In this document: piece after piece, positions 34,266 through 45,826 of the stretch
Layout: each line of letters starts with the position of its first letter
Numbering within the stretch: the first letter of the stretch is position 1
Origin: Diogma glabrata
Taxonomy: Eukaryota; Arthropoda; Insecta; Diptera; Cylindrotomidae
Assembly: GCA_963693315.1 (NCBI GenBank)
Contig: OY856187.1
Location: 78,380,796 to 78,444,795, forward strand
DNA length: 64,000 nucleotides
Direction of reading: 5' to 3'
The notes under the pieces: model-generated
The model's database searches: none
What the model saw: the letters and a program-made list of their open reading frames with translations, nothing else
What the model was told of the DNA's origin: nothing
Position numbers and translations under genes: made by a program

Positions 34266-35799
34266 TTACTGTTAAAACATTTGCAAAAGAGCTAGCACCG
34301 ATATTCACTAAAATATTCTATTTGTCGAATAAGAAAGGCATTTTTTCCTGAAATCTGGAAAATGGTAGCTGTACAACCAGTTTCAAAAATGGTAGCTGTA
34401 CCAGCTGAACCAGTTTTAAAAAAGGACAGTGAAACTGGTCCAACAAATTATAGACCCATTTCAATTTTGTCCATTGTTGCAAAAATTTTTGAGAAATACA
34501 TTAATTTTAATATAATTAGATTCTGAGTCCTCAAAATTGCTTAATGAAAGACAATACGGGCTCCGTAAAGGAAGGGCGACGGGAAATTTACTTTATTTTG
34601 TCACTCATGTCTGGAATAAATCTCTTGAGAGCCATGGTAAAACTTTTGGTGTTGCTCTTGATATATCTAAAGCATTTGACAAAGTATGGCACAACAATCT
34701 TATTTGCAAATTAAGATGCTATGGTTTGGACGACCAACTTATTACTTGGGTACAGAGCTTTATTTCTGAACGAAAAATTTCGGGTCAATGTTGATGGTGT
34801 CTCATCAGATGTTTTTTTCAACTAATGCAGGCGTTCCTCGGGGTTCTGCTCTCGTCACCAACTCTCTTTCTTATTTATATTAATGATTTGTTGAATTAAA
34901 CTGTTAATCCTATTCATAGTTTTTCTGATGATAGCACACTTCATGTATCACATGAAATGTCTTATATACATCATTCACCATCAGTGCTTGATAACTGTAG
35001 GTCAAATTTGATAAATTCCTTAAACGATGATCTAACGACTATCATAGATTGGGGTTTGACTAACAGTGTTGAATTTAATACATGTAAAACACAGGTTTGT
35101 CATTTTTCTATATTGTCCACACCTAATCCGTTTCCATTAAAGTTTGACTTCAAAGATCTTGTGGAGAAAGAATCTGTAAGACTTCTAGGAGTAGAAGTTG
35201 AAAAAAATATGAAGTGGAATTCTCATATTTTTAACCTAGCTAAGAACGCTGTTCAAAAATTGGCCTTTTTGGGACGATGTCGTAAGTTTTTCAATAGTGA
35301 ACAACTTCTTTTAATATATAAATCGTTTATACGTCCCTGTATGGAGTACTGTTCTCACATCTGGGGTGGAGCATATTTTAGTAGTTTAAAGTGTCTTGAC
35401 TCTGTTCAGCGTAGAGCTGTCAAACTGATTGGCAACTCTAATCTTTCTAATGAGCTTGATTCCTTGCAGCACAGAAAAAATGTTGCTGATCTGACAGTCT
35501 TCTATAAATATGTTATGGATGAACAAACTTCTAATGAGATCAAATCAATTTTATCTGAACTAGCAAACCTATCGCGTAACACCAGAGCAAATGTTGTAGC
35601 CCATTCTTTTACGGTTCATATAAAAAAGTGCAGAGCTGTTGCTTTTCAGTGTGATTTTTTCAACAGAGTTTCTCATCTTTGGAATGCCTTACCTTCATGG
35701 GTTTTCCCTGATAGCTTTAATCCTGAAAATTCCAAAGTTAGCGTCCATAAATTTCTTAAAGAAACTGAAAAAATTTTCAAACCCAATTCTAATCCCTAG
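34266..35799 (+). pseudogene. Reverse transcriptase pseudogene, copy 2
   Basis: Homologous to 30143-31657 but broken. An extra T near 34345, a local duplication of an AATGGTAGCTGTAC phrase (about 34361-34400), and frameshifts near 34520, 34790 and 34850 split it into pieces. The open pieces are 34537-34794 (NERQYGLRKGRATGN, LDISKAFDKVWH) and 34957-35799 (C-terminal half, ending FFNRVSHLWNALPSWVFP). The catalytic FADD box reads FSDD. Older than copy 1. Confidence 0.85.
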
Positions 35800-35889
35800 T
35801 TGAGCATGGTATCTTCGGATATTCAGAGACGTTAATTTATAATTTATTATGACTTACACTAAACATGCCTAACTTTGAATAAAAAAAAA
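34266..35889 (+). mobile_element. CR1/Jockey-type retrotransposon, copy 2, inside satellite
   Basis: It starts in the RT region (TTAAAACATTTGC aligns with 30198 of copy 1) and ends with the same 3' sequence (GGTATCTTCGGATATTCAGA) and an A-run. Satellite resumes directly with TTCTTTACG, and TTCTTTA also precedes the element, but repeat flanks make the target duplication ambiguous. Confidence 0.85.
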
Positions 35890-36378
35890 TTCTTTACGTT
35901 GTTTACAATATTTGCATTCTTTACATTCTTTACGTTGTTTATATTGTTTACGTTTTTTACATTGTTTACATTCTTTACGTTGTTTACATTGTTTACGTTG
36001 TTTACATTCTTTACGTCGTTTACGTTGTTTACGTTTTTCACAATGTTTACATTCTAAACGTTGTTTACTTTGTTTGCGTTGTTTACATTCTTTACGTTGT
36101 TTTCATTGCTCACATTATTTACGTTGCTTACATTGTTTACGTTGTTTATATTGTTTACGTTCTTTACATTCTTTGCATTGTTTACGTTGTTTCCATTGTT
36201 TACATTCTTTACCTTGTTTAAATTCTTTACGTTGTTTACATTCTTTACGGTGTTTTCATTGTTTACATTATTTACGTTGTTTACATTTTTACGTTGTTTA
36301 CATTGTTTACGTTATTTACATTCTTTGCATTGCTTACGTTGTTTACATTGTTAACATTGTTTACGTTGCCAACATTGT
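35890..36378. repeat. 9-bp satellite, right part
   Basis: Continues the TTTACRTTS array, with interspersed TTTGCATTG and TTTCATTG variants. The long plus-strand frame (35912-36526, Cys/Leu/His-rich) is a by-product of the repeat. Confidence 0.9.
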
Positions 36379-36591
36379 TTATTTTAATATGAATGTTGAT
36401 TGTAAAAAATTTGGTTGCAGAATAATTTTGTTTAATTGTGTTTTCGGAATTGCAAAAAACGTTGTGTGCAACTCGTTGCAAAAATTGATTTGTTCCGCAC
36501 TTGTCGTATATTTGTCCGTATATTGAAATTACGACGCGTGCGGAAAAAATCAACTTTGTGAAACTAGATACACAAAGTACTATTTCGATTT

Positions 36592-37429
36592 AGTAGGTTG
36601 CTACTTCGGTTTGAAAAACCTAAGTATTATATTCTCGGTCAGAAGTGAAATTCTCTTTGGTATTTCTCGACGTTTTAGGACCTAAATAAGCAAAAAAAAG
36701 GGGAATGCCTGTCTGCCGGCCATGCGTCACAACCGTCGTTACAGAGAAACCGCTGCAGCAATTTCAAAAATTTTTTATTCTTAAAATAGGTTAACTTAAT
36801 AGGACGAGCTGAAAGGACGATGTGTTTGATAACTGTACCGGAAGTGTGTCGAAAAAATCGTAAAGTGTGTCAATACAAGAAAGTTTGCTTATTTCTGCTT
36901 AAAAAACGTTGATTTTAAATCATTACGAATAGTAACATTGAATGTGGAGAAATTTTGATGGGTGACATTGGTATGTGAGACCAGGAGCTTGACTATTGTA
37001 TAATAAGTAAGTCAAAAAATACCATTAAATGTGTCAAAAGAATGATGTTCATTAATTTTTTTACCCAATTTTTTAGAAAAAGAAATTATTTGTATGACAT
37101 GAAATGTAATTGATCATGAAATTGGACATGGAATATGGTTCTATTTCTATCCAGTTTCAACTCCTTCCAGCTTGTAGAAACAGTTAAAAAATAAGTTTCA
37201 ATTTTAGATTTTATTATAATTTTTGAAATATTTTAAGAATTTTGAAAAAAGTTTGTATTTTTTTATAATTTTTGCAACATTTTTAGAATTTTGCAAAAAG
37301 TTTATATTTTTGATATTGTTATAATTTTTGCAACATTTTTAGAATTTTGGGCAAAGTTTGGATTTTTCATTTTGTTTTAATTTTTGCAATATTTTTAGAA
37401 TTTTGAAAAAAGTTTCAATTTAATATTTT
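36592..37429 (+). repeat. Left arm: head and minisatellite
   Basis: The head (36592-37185) contains the terminal hairpin sequence, CGACGTTTTAGGAC, GTAAAGTGTGTCAATAC and AAAAACGTTGATTTTAA. The minisatellite (about 37190-37429) has units like TTTTTGCAACATTTTTAGAA. Confidence 0.8.
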
Positions 37430-37551
37430 TAGGTAGATTTCATATAAAAATCTACCTATTGCAATGGGCTTCATCTCGGAATTTCGGAAAAATTTTTGTG
37501 CCAAACGACTATATATGATAAGCGGAGACGAAAAAATAAAAAAAAAAAAAT

Positions 37552-37557
<6 letters not shown>

Positions 37558-37618
<61 letters not shown>
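37558..37618. repeat. (TA)n microsatellite
   Basis: About 60 bp of alternating TA. It accounts for the Ile/Tyr-repeat frame on the minus strand at 37415-37657. Confidence 0.95.
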
Positions 37619-37621
<3 letters not shown>

Positions 37622-37637
37622 GATATGAGATATAACG

Positions 37638-38600
37638 AAAACGACCGGCACTCTCACGGTCGCATTTGTTGAGGGAGATCAAAAAAATTTTCTGTACATA
37701 TGTGTTCTATTAATATCTCGGACGAGTTCGTGAATCAGCAAAATCCGACACGTGGTTAAGGAACTAGAGCCTTTTTTCTTAAAAAATTGATTTTTTAAAA
37801 CCGTTATAACGGCCGTTTCGATACTAATATTTTAAAAAAATTATTTTTGGAATCCTTTTTATCAATTTGTTTTAAAAATAGACCTCTGCAGTTAGAGGTT
37901 CCTGAGTGAGCGGCTCCAACAAAAAACTTTGCAAAAAAAATTTTTTTTTTGAAACAACCGGCACTCTTACGGTCGCATTTGTAAAGCCAGATCAAAAAAC
38001 CTGTTTTAAAAATGTGCGTTTTATTAATATCTTGGACAAGTTCGTAAATCAGCCAAATCCGACACATGGTTAAGAAACTAGAGGCTTTATACTAGAAAAA
38101 AACTCTGTTTTTTAGATCCGTTATAACGGCCGTTTAGATTCTAATATTTTTAAAAACTTCATAAATTTAGAATCTTTAAGACCTTTTTAATCAGTTTCTT
38201 TAAAAAAAAAAAGACCTCTGCAGTTGGAGGTTTCTGAGTGAGCGGCTCCAACAAAAAAGCTTGTAAAACACAAAATGCGTTTGAATCTACCGGCACTCTC
38301 ACGGTCGCATTTGTGGAGCCAGATCAAAAAACCTTTCGTAAACATGTGTGTTTTATTAATATCTTGGACAATTTCGTAAATGAGAAAAATCTGACACATG
38401 GTTAAATAACTAGGGGCTTTATACTAGAAAAAAAATTCGTTTTTTTAATCCGTTATAACGGCCGTTTGGATACTAATATTTTTAAAAACTTCATAAATTT
38501 AGAATCTGTGGAAACATTTCAATCCGTTTCTTATAAATATAAACCTCTGCAGTTCGAGGTTTTTGACTTGTTGGCTTCAACAAAAAAGTTTGCAACATTC
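37638..38600. repeat. Tandem array, ~325-bp units, three full and one partial
   Basis: ACCGGCACTC...ACGGTCGCATTTGT starts at about 37644, 37959 and 38289. Each unit contains CCGTTATAACGGCCGTT (nested palindromes) and a CCTCTGCAG...GAGGTT hairpin. A fourth unit is truncated at about 38600. Confidence 0.85.
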
Positions 38601-39002
38601 CATAACTACAATTTCTAAAAACCTTATAACAGTCATTGAAAAAAAATACAAAGGTTTGAATAGAAGAAATTAATTTTTTTTCTTAGAAATAAACTATTTT
38701 AATATTTTGCAGTAATTGGACGACATATGATATAGCGTAGGTTTGTGTCATAAATTGTCACACACATGTTCTGTGGTAGATTTGATATTTTTTTGTTGCA
38801 AAATTGGATAGATATAGTTTTGCTTATATGTAGCTAATTTTCTTTTTAAAATTTGTACGATATCTGTTTTAAATTAGTTTTTGTTGTTTAAAATAATCTG
38901 ATACATCAGATTCTACTGGCACACAAAACTGTCTGATCTCGAAATCTACCTATTTCTAGCGGATATACGTGCCGCTTGGACTTTTTTTTTCTTGTGCTTT
39001 TG

Positions 39003-39165
39003 CAAAGAATTTTTTGTTTAATATACATCGCTGCCCAAAACTAAAAACAATGTCTTCATGAAAGCCTTTTGCCGAAAACTATATAAAATTCTTTAACCCA
39101 GACCGAAGTCTTGATATCTCAGAGCTTTTAGATTTTAGCTCCTTCATATTTTTACTTCACAATTT
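39003..39165 (+). repeat. Inner inverted block, left copy
   Basis: Contains ATACATCGCTGCCCAAAAC, GCCGAAAACTATAT and GACCGAAGTCTTGATATC. It matches 41885-42057 inverted and delimits the element core. Confidence 0.82.
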
Positions 39166-39549
39166 TAAATTGTGTGAAGTAATGCAATCTATCCAGAAAA
39201 AAAATCTTACATACCCCAAATTTTGTTTTTTATTTTATTTTGGACCATTCTCTATCTTAATAGCCAATAAAAATTTTAGTGTACGTCTGTGTGTGGGTGG
39301 GTGGGTTGAAATGATCCAGAAAAACAAAAATTCAAATTTGGACAAAATGGCGGAGGGTTTCCCGAACACGTCTACGTTTAAATCTAAAATAACTTCTAAG
39401 CCCGGATTATGATCTTATGGAATCTTGGTATATAAGGTTTTAGCGCTGTTTCCAATATTTCTGCATAACTACTTCCGGTTTGTCACTTCCGGCTAAAAAG
39501 TTTTTTTTTCAAGTGATTATCCCTACTGTAGCGGGTAGCCTACAATTAC

Positions 39550-40570
39550 CGTTCGATTTTCATGAAACGTTGTGAAATGCTTTCAACTAACATGAGAAAG
39601 ATTTTATCAGCTTTTGGAGTACATTGGATAAAGGGTTGGGGGTCCACCATACAACAAGTGGTTTTTTCCACCATGATTTTTATGTTTGTTGGGAGCATAC
39701 CACATTCGTTCGTGAATGAATTTTGATGACACTTTGGAAAAAGATGCAAATATGTATGGCAAAATATGATTAGTTTCTGAGCGATTATGAACAAAGTGGT
39801 GGGTGGTCCCCGAGCACCCGTTTTTTTAAAGCTCAATAACATCTGTACCTGATAATCGAATTGAATAAAACTTGGTACATAAGCATTTAGTATGGTTCAA
39901 AACAGTTCTGCATCCCAACTTCCGGTTTTTCACTTCCGGTAAACATTAGTTTTTGTAATTTTTTGAAGTTTTTTCAGTGCGTTTATGCACACTACAGTCT
40001 ACAATAATGAAGTGATTATGATGAAACTTATGAAAAAGGTTTTAATTAGTGTGAGAAGATAACTATCATCTTTTGGGACACATTGATCAAAGTGGCGGGG
40101 GTCTACCATACAACTGCTGACTTTTCACATTTTGTTTTTAAAGTTTGTTGGCAGCATACAGACTTCATTCTTTATTTAATTTTAATGAAACTATGAAAAA
40201 AGATGGAGATTTAAATGACAAAGAACTGATTAGTTTTTGGACTATGTTGAGATAAGTGGTGGGGGGTCTCCCGAACACCTGTTTATTGTGTCACCATTTT
40301 TTCAATGTTTGTTGGGAGTATGCAACATTCGATCGTGAATGAGTTTTGATGACACTTTGGAAAAAGATGCAAATATGTATGGCAAGGAGCTGATTAGTTT
40401 TTCAGCGATAGTGAACAAAGTGGTGTGGGGTCCCCGAGCACTTATTTTTTGAAATCTCAATAGCACCTGTACCTGATAATCGAATTAGATGAAATTTGGT
40501 ACATAAGCATTTAGTACGGTTCACTACAGTTCTGTATCCCAACTTCCGTTTTGTCACTTACTTTTTCTCG
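39550..40570. repeat. Diverged ~300/620-bp duplications in the core
   Basis: TTTTGATGACACTTTGGAAA with GATGCAAATATGTATGGCA occurs at about 39720 and 40347. ACCTGTACCTGATAATCGAA-like text occurs at about 39842 and 40460. A weaker copy of the same theme (AATGAAACTATGAAAAAAGA) lies near 40185. So the core has grown by tandem duplication. No coding frame. Confidence 0.75.
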
Positions 40571-41884
40571 TACAAGAGAGTTTATGTTTGTTGGGATACA
40601 ACTGCTTTCTTTAATATTTTTATAATTAGAACTACGCGAAATCTATAACATTGGTTAGCCTAGCCTTTAATTAAAGTATTTGATGGATATTAGCTCACTA
40701 TATATCCAGAACACTATGTTTCCAGAGCTGTGGTGAAGTCAGCCTATGCATCAGCATCGTAATATTTTATATCTTTCTATCAATCCACCTTAAATAAAAG
40801 AATTCAGAATTACTAATTTTATCCATTTAGTAATTAATTTCTACTTTATTTATTAAACGCAATTAAACAGTAATCGAATATAAATGAAAGTACAAGGTTT
40901 AATCACCTTGTGACAACGTGTGATGACTCGATTCACACAACGTGTGATGATTCGAATTTTGAGTTACCATTTAACATAACAACATCACATAAAGATAATT
41001 GCAATAGCACGTATTTCAAAAGAAATTTGAGGAACTGGATTACCAATATAAATAGAAAATATATCTCTCACTAAATAAATGGATAAATCGTGATTTTTCA
41101 TGCAAAATCTATAAACATTATTTGTTGTATTTAGATAATTCCTATTTGAACTTATATATGATAGCTTGAATGATCCCATTAACGTTATCTTTATATTGGA
41201 AATAAAATGACTAGAGCAATGCGAATCCACACAAAACGATAAATTTTTTTAAAATCAGATTCTACTGCAATCGGAAACTTATTTTATGGCGTAATAAATT
41301 TTTTAATACAAATTTTTTGTTTGTTTTCATTAAAAGCGAAGTTTACAATAATTTTTTATTACATGATTTTTTGCCAGAATATTGACAGGATATTGAGTTT
41401 TTAAACTTTTTTATGATAAACATATAATTGGATAAATAATGAAATAATAGAATTTGATTTTTTTATAGTGTGAAGCTAAATTGCAATAATAATTTAATAG
41501 CGACGACAACGGAAAAACAAAGCTCAACATCAATTTTAACAGATAAAAGCTTATTTTTATGTTTCCCGTAAGGTTTAAAGTCAGAGTTAGACTTCATAGC
41601 TGTAGACTTCACAATGGCTCTTTTCAAAAGATAGTTAAGTTTTTATTTACACAACTATATTTCAAGAAAAATTAATTTGCTATAAACAATAATTCGATAC
41701 TAATTTAAGAACAATTGCGGCTTATTCGCCTCAAATTTTGATTTATTTTTCCAAATATTTTCAAATTTTAACAGTATGCCAAAAGAAGGAAACTTAGAGT
41801 TTGAAAATATTTGAAATAATAAAACAAATTGTAAGGTGAATACGACGAAATTGTTCTTTATTTAATATTTATATCACTTTAAGT

Positions 41885-42057
41885 AGTTCACACAACAAAA
41901 ATATGAAGGGGCTGAAATCTCACAGCTCTGAGATATCAAGATTTCGGTCCGGGTTAAGGATTTTGATATAGTTTTCGGCAAAAAACCTTTATGAGGATGT
42001 TGTTTTTACTTTTGGGCAGCGATGTATATCAAAAATAAAACTCTTTGTTAAAGCACA
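41885..42057 (-). repeat. Inner inverted block, right copy
   Basis: Inverted match to 39003-39165, followed outward by AGATAAGAAAATAGTTGTG and GCGGCAACGTATTAATTTCG (minus strand), the parts missing from the left arm. Confidence 0.82.
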
Positions 42058-42179
42058 ACTATTTTCTTATCTCTGTTTAGCAATTTATTACAAAATAAAC
42101 ACGAAATTAATACGTTGCCGCACAATTATAACAGATTATAACTTAATGAAAAGATGATACACCCAACAAACTACTCAAA

Positions 42180-43160
42180 ACCTCATCTAGGGGTTCAAGA
42201 AAATATTACAAAATCAAAAATTCATATTTCTTTCAAAATTCCAAAAATATTCTAAAAATTAAAATAAAATTAAAAATTTAAACTTCTCTTTAAACTTCTA
42301 AAAACATGACAAAAAACATTACAAAATCAAAGATTGAAACTTTTTCCAATATTCTTAAAATATTGCAAAAATTAAAACAAAATCAAAAATACAAGTTTAT
42401 TTCTATATTCCAAAAATTATAATAAAATCAAAAATTTAAATTTTTTCAAAATTTTAAAAATATTGCAAAAATTCATAATTCAAACAAACATTTTTCAAAA
42501 TTCTAAAAATATTCCAAAAATTATTACAAAATCAAAGATTGAAACTTTTTTCAAAATTTCAAAAATTATAATAAAATCATTTCAACTTTTTCAAATTCCT
42601 AAAAATATTCCAAAAATTCTTAAAAAATCAAAAATTGAAACTTTTTTCAAAAGTCTAAAATCATTGCAAAATTTCTTAATTCAAAAATTCAAACTTTTTC
42701 CAAAATTCTAAAAATGTTGCAAAAATTATAACAAAATCAAATATATAATTTTTTTTCAAAATGCCAAAAATATTCAAAAAATTATAATAAAATCAATAAT
42801 TGAAACTTTTTCAAAATTCTAAAAATATTCCGAAAACTCTTACAAAATCAAAAATTGAAACATTTATCAAAATTCTAAAATTATTTCAAAAGTTATAACA
42901 AATTCAAAAATACAAATTTTTTTCAAAAGTCAAAAAATATTCCAAAAATTATTACAAAATCAAAAGTTGAAACTTCTTCCAAATCAAAAATTCGAAATTC
43001 AACAAACTTACCAAAATTCTAAAAATATTGCAAATTTATTACAAAATCAAAAATACAACCTTTCTTCAAAATTCCAAAAATATTTCGAAAATTCTTATAA
43101 AATCAAAAATACAAACTTTCTTCAAAATTCCATAAATATTTAAAAAATTATAACAAAATC
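42180..43160 (-). repeat. Right-arm ~60-bp minisatellite, about 1 kb
   Basis: Many diverged units of the type AAAATATTCCAAAAATTATT / ACAAAATCAAAAATTGAAAC. It is the inverted counterpart of units at 360-489, 6613-6885, 37190-37429 and 61500-61822. Confidence 0.85.
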
Positions 43161-43750
43161 ACAAATTTCCATGTCCAATATGAGTTCGATAATATTTCAT
43201 GTCAAACAAATAATTAATTTCATTTTTTCCCAAAAAATTGAGTAAAAAAAAGTTAAATCATTCTTTTGACACACTTGACAACCTTTTTTTGACAAACTTA
43301 TAATATTACTTATTAAATAATCTAGTTTTTGGTCTATCATACCAATCCCGACCATCAAGCTTTCTCCAAATTCAATGTTCCTATTCGTTATCACTTAAAA
43401 TGAACGTTTTTTAAGCAACAAATATGCAAATTTCCTTGTTTTGACACACTTGACTATTTTTTGACACACTTCCGGGACAGCTATCGAACACAACGTTCCT
43501 TCGACTCTTCGCATTGAGTATACCTATTTTTAGAAAAAAATTAAAAAAATTTTTTGAAATACCTCCAGCGGTTTTCTAGATTTCGTCCGTTGTGACCGCC
43601 GGCCGGCCGGCAGACAGATATACATTTTTTTGTTGCTTTTTTAGAATCAGTAGTCCTAAAACGTCGAGAAAGGCTAAAAAAGTGGGAGTAAGAATTTCAC
43701 TTTTGGCTCGAGAATGTAATACTTAGGTCTTTCAGACCGAAGTAATTAAA
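43160..43750 (-). repeat. Right-arm head of foldback element
   Basis: Inverted head with ACACTTCCGGGACAGCTATC, CAGCGGTTTTCTAGATTTCG, a GGCCGGCCGGC run, and the terminal GGTCTTTCAGACCGAAGTA. Confidence 0.82.
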
Positions 43751-43840
43751 TAACATAATATTCATTCGCGGGGACAATTGATCGAGGTAATTACAACTAT
43801 TTGTTTGAAACTTCAATGGTCCTTTCCATACTTGTATGAA

Positions 43841-43980
43841 GTGCAACACATCATTTATTCGCTTCTTTCCTCTTTGCCTATAAATTGCCTATAAACTAAA
43901 TTCGAATATGGCAACTCCAATTTAGTTTATAGACAAGTTAAAGGCAAAAAGGAAAGGAACAAAGAAGTGATGTGTTGCAC
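43841..43980. other. 140-bp hairpin
   Basis: GTGCAACACATCA...GCTTCTTTCC...TAAACTAAATT pairs with AATTTAGTTTA...GGAAAGGAAC...GTGATGTGTTGCAC around AATATGGCAACTCC. It ends exactly with the two complementary GTGCAACACATCA strings. Noncoding; a small foldback element or structured RNA precursor. Confidence 0.75.
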
Positions 43981-44980
43981 TGCATAAAAGTATAAAAGGG
44001 TAAATAACTTCATGTTCTCTAGTTCTTTTCAAACTCGTATTTGTTTGTTTTATTCTGTGCTTGTACGATGTGCTATTGAGTTTAATCCATTACAACAACC
44101 CTACTACTAGAAGTGTTCGTAACCATGCCAATACAATATGTGATGAAGGAAATTAAAATTCCACACTTTATTTATTTAACATGTGTCAATTTCTCAAATA
44201 AAAGTATATGTTGCTATACAAAATTCGGAATGGTTGACTAGTAACATACAAAGACTCAATTCGAAGAAAAGTAATATTAAATTTATTACAAATTTAATTC
44301 ACCATCTTATGAAAAATCAACATTTTAAATAATAGAAAATATTAGAATAAAAAAAAGGAAAGACACACAAAAACGTTGAAGAGTGATTGATATCTGAGAT
44401 TGAGGGAAACATTTTGAAAATAAATTTTCGAATAATTCTTAAATGTTTCAAATAAAAATAATTCTAATTCGAGTATATGTATTATATTTAGAGAAGATAG
44501 CAAAAAAAATGTAATAAATCAAAATTATATACAGAGGAATTTCTGTAATATGTATATTGTTATTTTCTTTAAGATGCCTTGGATAAGCAATATATTTCTT
44601 GTGATGTTGATGTCATATAAATATATCAAATTTCAAAGTTGGCGATTGTTCATTTGGGCTCAATTCAAACTCGTGTATGTAAATTCAATTTCCAAAAATC
44701 TTAATAAATAAATTTTCTGAAAGATTTCTTAGAAATATAAATAAAAAGAAATTGTTTTTTGATTATGAGTATGACATATTAATTTTTTTCTCATTTATTT
44801 GCATAAATCTCTGCATGTGTATGATTTTCCCTTACAAATTAATAATTTGAAATATTGTGCGTAGATCTTATTATATTGTTCGTTTTTTTTTAAGATAATC
44901 AATGATTGTTGAGTATATCTAACAAATCAACATATTTGATTGATGATATTATGGCGTTTCAACTTTTTTTATAAGAAGAA

Positions 44981-45276
44981 TAGTAAAATTACCGTTGCTT
45001 GGACACCTGAATCCATATAATCCTTTATTAATTGTAAAGATAAATTGTGCAATGCAACATTATTAGCTTCATATTTAGCTCGACTGCCAATTATGGTCGG
45101 TCGACTCAGATAAAGTACAGCGCGTATGATAGAGAAGAAGTACTCGTGCGTTAAGCATTTTCGGTATATTTTAGAAGGTCGTGAATTTACATTATTCACT
45201 AAATGTGTAATAATTGGATAGTTTAGGTTGGTTGAGATACTAAATCTCAACCATTCCTTGAGAGCTTGCACTCCTA
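44981..45276 (-). other. Possible protein-coding exon, unrecognised
   Basis: A minus-strand frame of about 98 codons has non-repetitive, protein-like composition: GVQALKEWLRFSISTNL, then SRPSKIYRKCLTHEYFF and SIIRAVLYLSRPTIIG, ending NLSLQLIKDYMDSGVQAT. It could start after an AG at 45271-45272 (ATACTAG/GAG), with no pyrimidine tract, and end before GTAATTTT, an acceptable donor. There is no in-frame ATG near the start. I do not recognise a family and found no neighbouring exon. Confidence 0.35.
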
Positions 45277-45826
45277 GTATATGCACTAGCCTCGCTCAGT
45301 CTGCAAGTTCGATCTGCTCTCGTTCACCATTACAATAAAAAATTTTTGAGTGCAAAAACAAAATAATTATATTTACAAAGTAAAACAAGATTTAATTTAC
45401 GTCAGTTGAACTCAGCTGACCGTAGTGCTACGCGAGTAAAAATTAAATAATATAAAACAAACAAAAAAACTCACCCCATACTAATGATGACCATAATCAT
45501 CTTTCCTCCTTCCTAATAATAAAACTAAATTAATTCATGAAAAAAAGTAACAGTATAATAAAAAATTTAGTGTTGATGCTGAAACAATAATTTTCGTTTT
45601 ACTTCTGGTTTTTTCATCCAAGAAACCTCATCCAAGAAACTTTTCCAAATAAAGAAATTAATATTTCTTTATCCACAATCAAATCTTTATCCAGAGCAAA
45701 ATCTTTCACTAAACACCCTTGCCAGATAGCCTCTTGTTTAATTTTAGTTTCCAATGTAGAATAAAACTTGCAATTTTATTCATTCAAAATTGTCAAAATC
45801 TTCTTATCAGCTGTTATCTAATACTA

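Larger units (their letters stand above)
37430..38952. mobile_element. 1.5-kb element with 12-bp TIRs and internal tandem repeats
   Basis: TAGGTAGATTTC at 37430-37441 is exactly inverted as GAAATCTACCTA at 38941-38952. The left end sits right at the minisatellite, so it appears inserted in the foldback arm. The interior holds a TA microsatellite (about 37558-37618) and a tandem array. No transposase frame was seen. It may be a MITE-like or satellite-bearing element. Confidence 0.6.
36592..43750. mobile_element. Compound-arm foldback element, nearly complete copy
   Basis: The left end TACTTCGGTTTGAAAAACC and right end GGTCTTTCAGACCGAAGTA are inverted. Inward on each side come a ~600-bp head, ~60-bp minisatellite units, an inner block beginning near ATACATCGCTGCCCAAAA, and then a unique core (39165-41885). 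About 7.2 kb in all, including a 1.5-kb element inserted in the left arm. No transposase frame is visible, so the copy is non-autonomous or of unknown class. I found no convincing target duplication. Confidence 0.72.

Noticed and set aside
34000..36378. CRISPR-like array
   Set aside because: Short units have no unique spacers of constant length, and the DNA is eukaryotic.
37415..37657. Ile/Tyr repeat protein
   Set aside because: Translation of a TA microsatellite; the same applies at 61754-62029.
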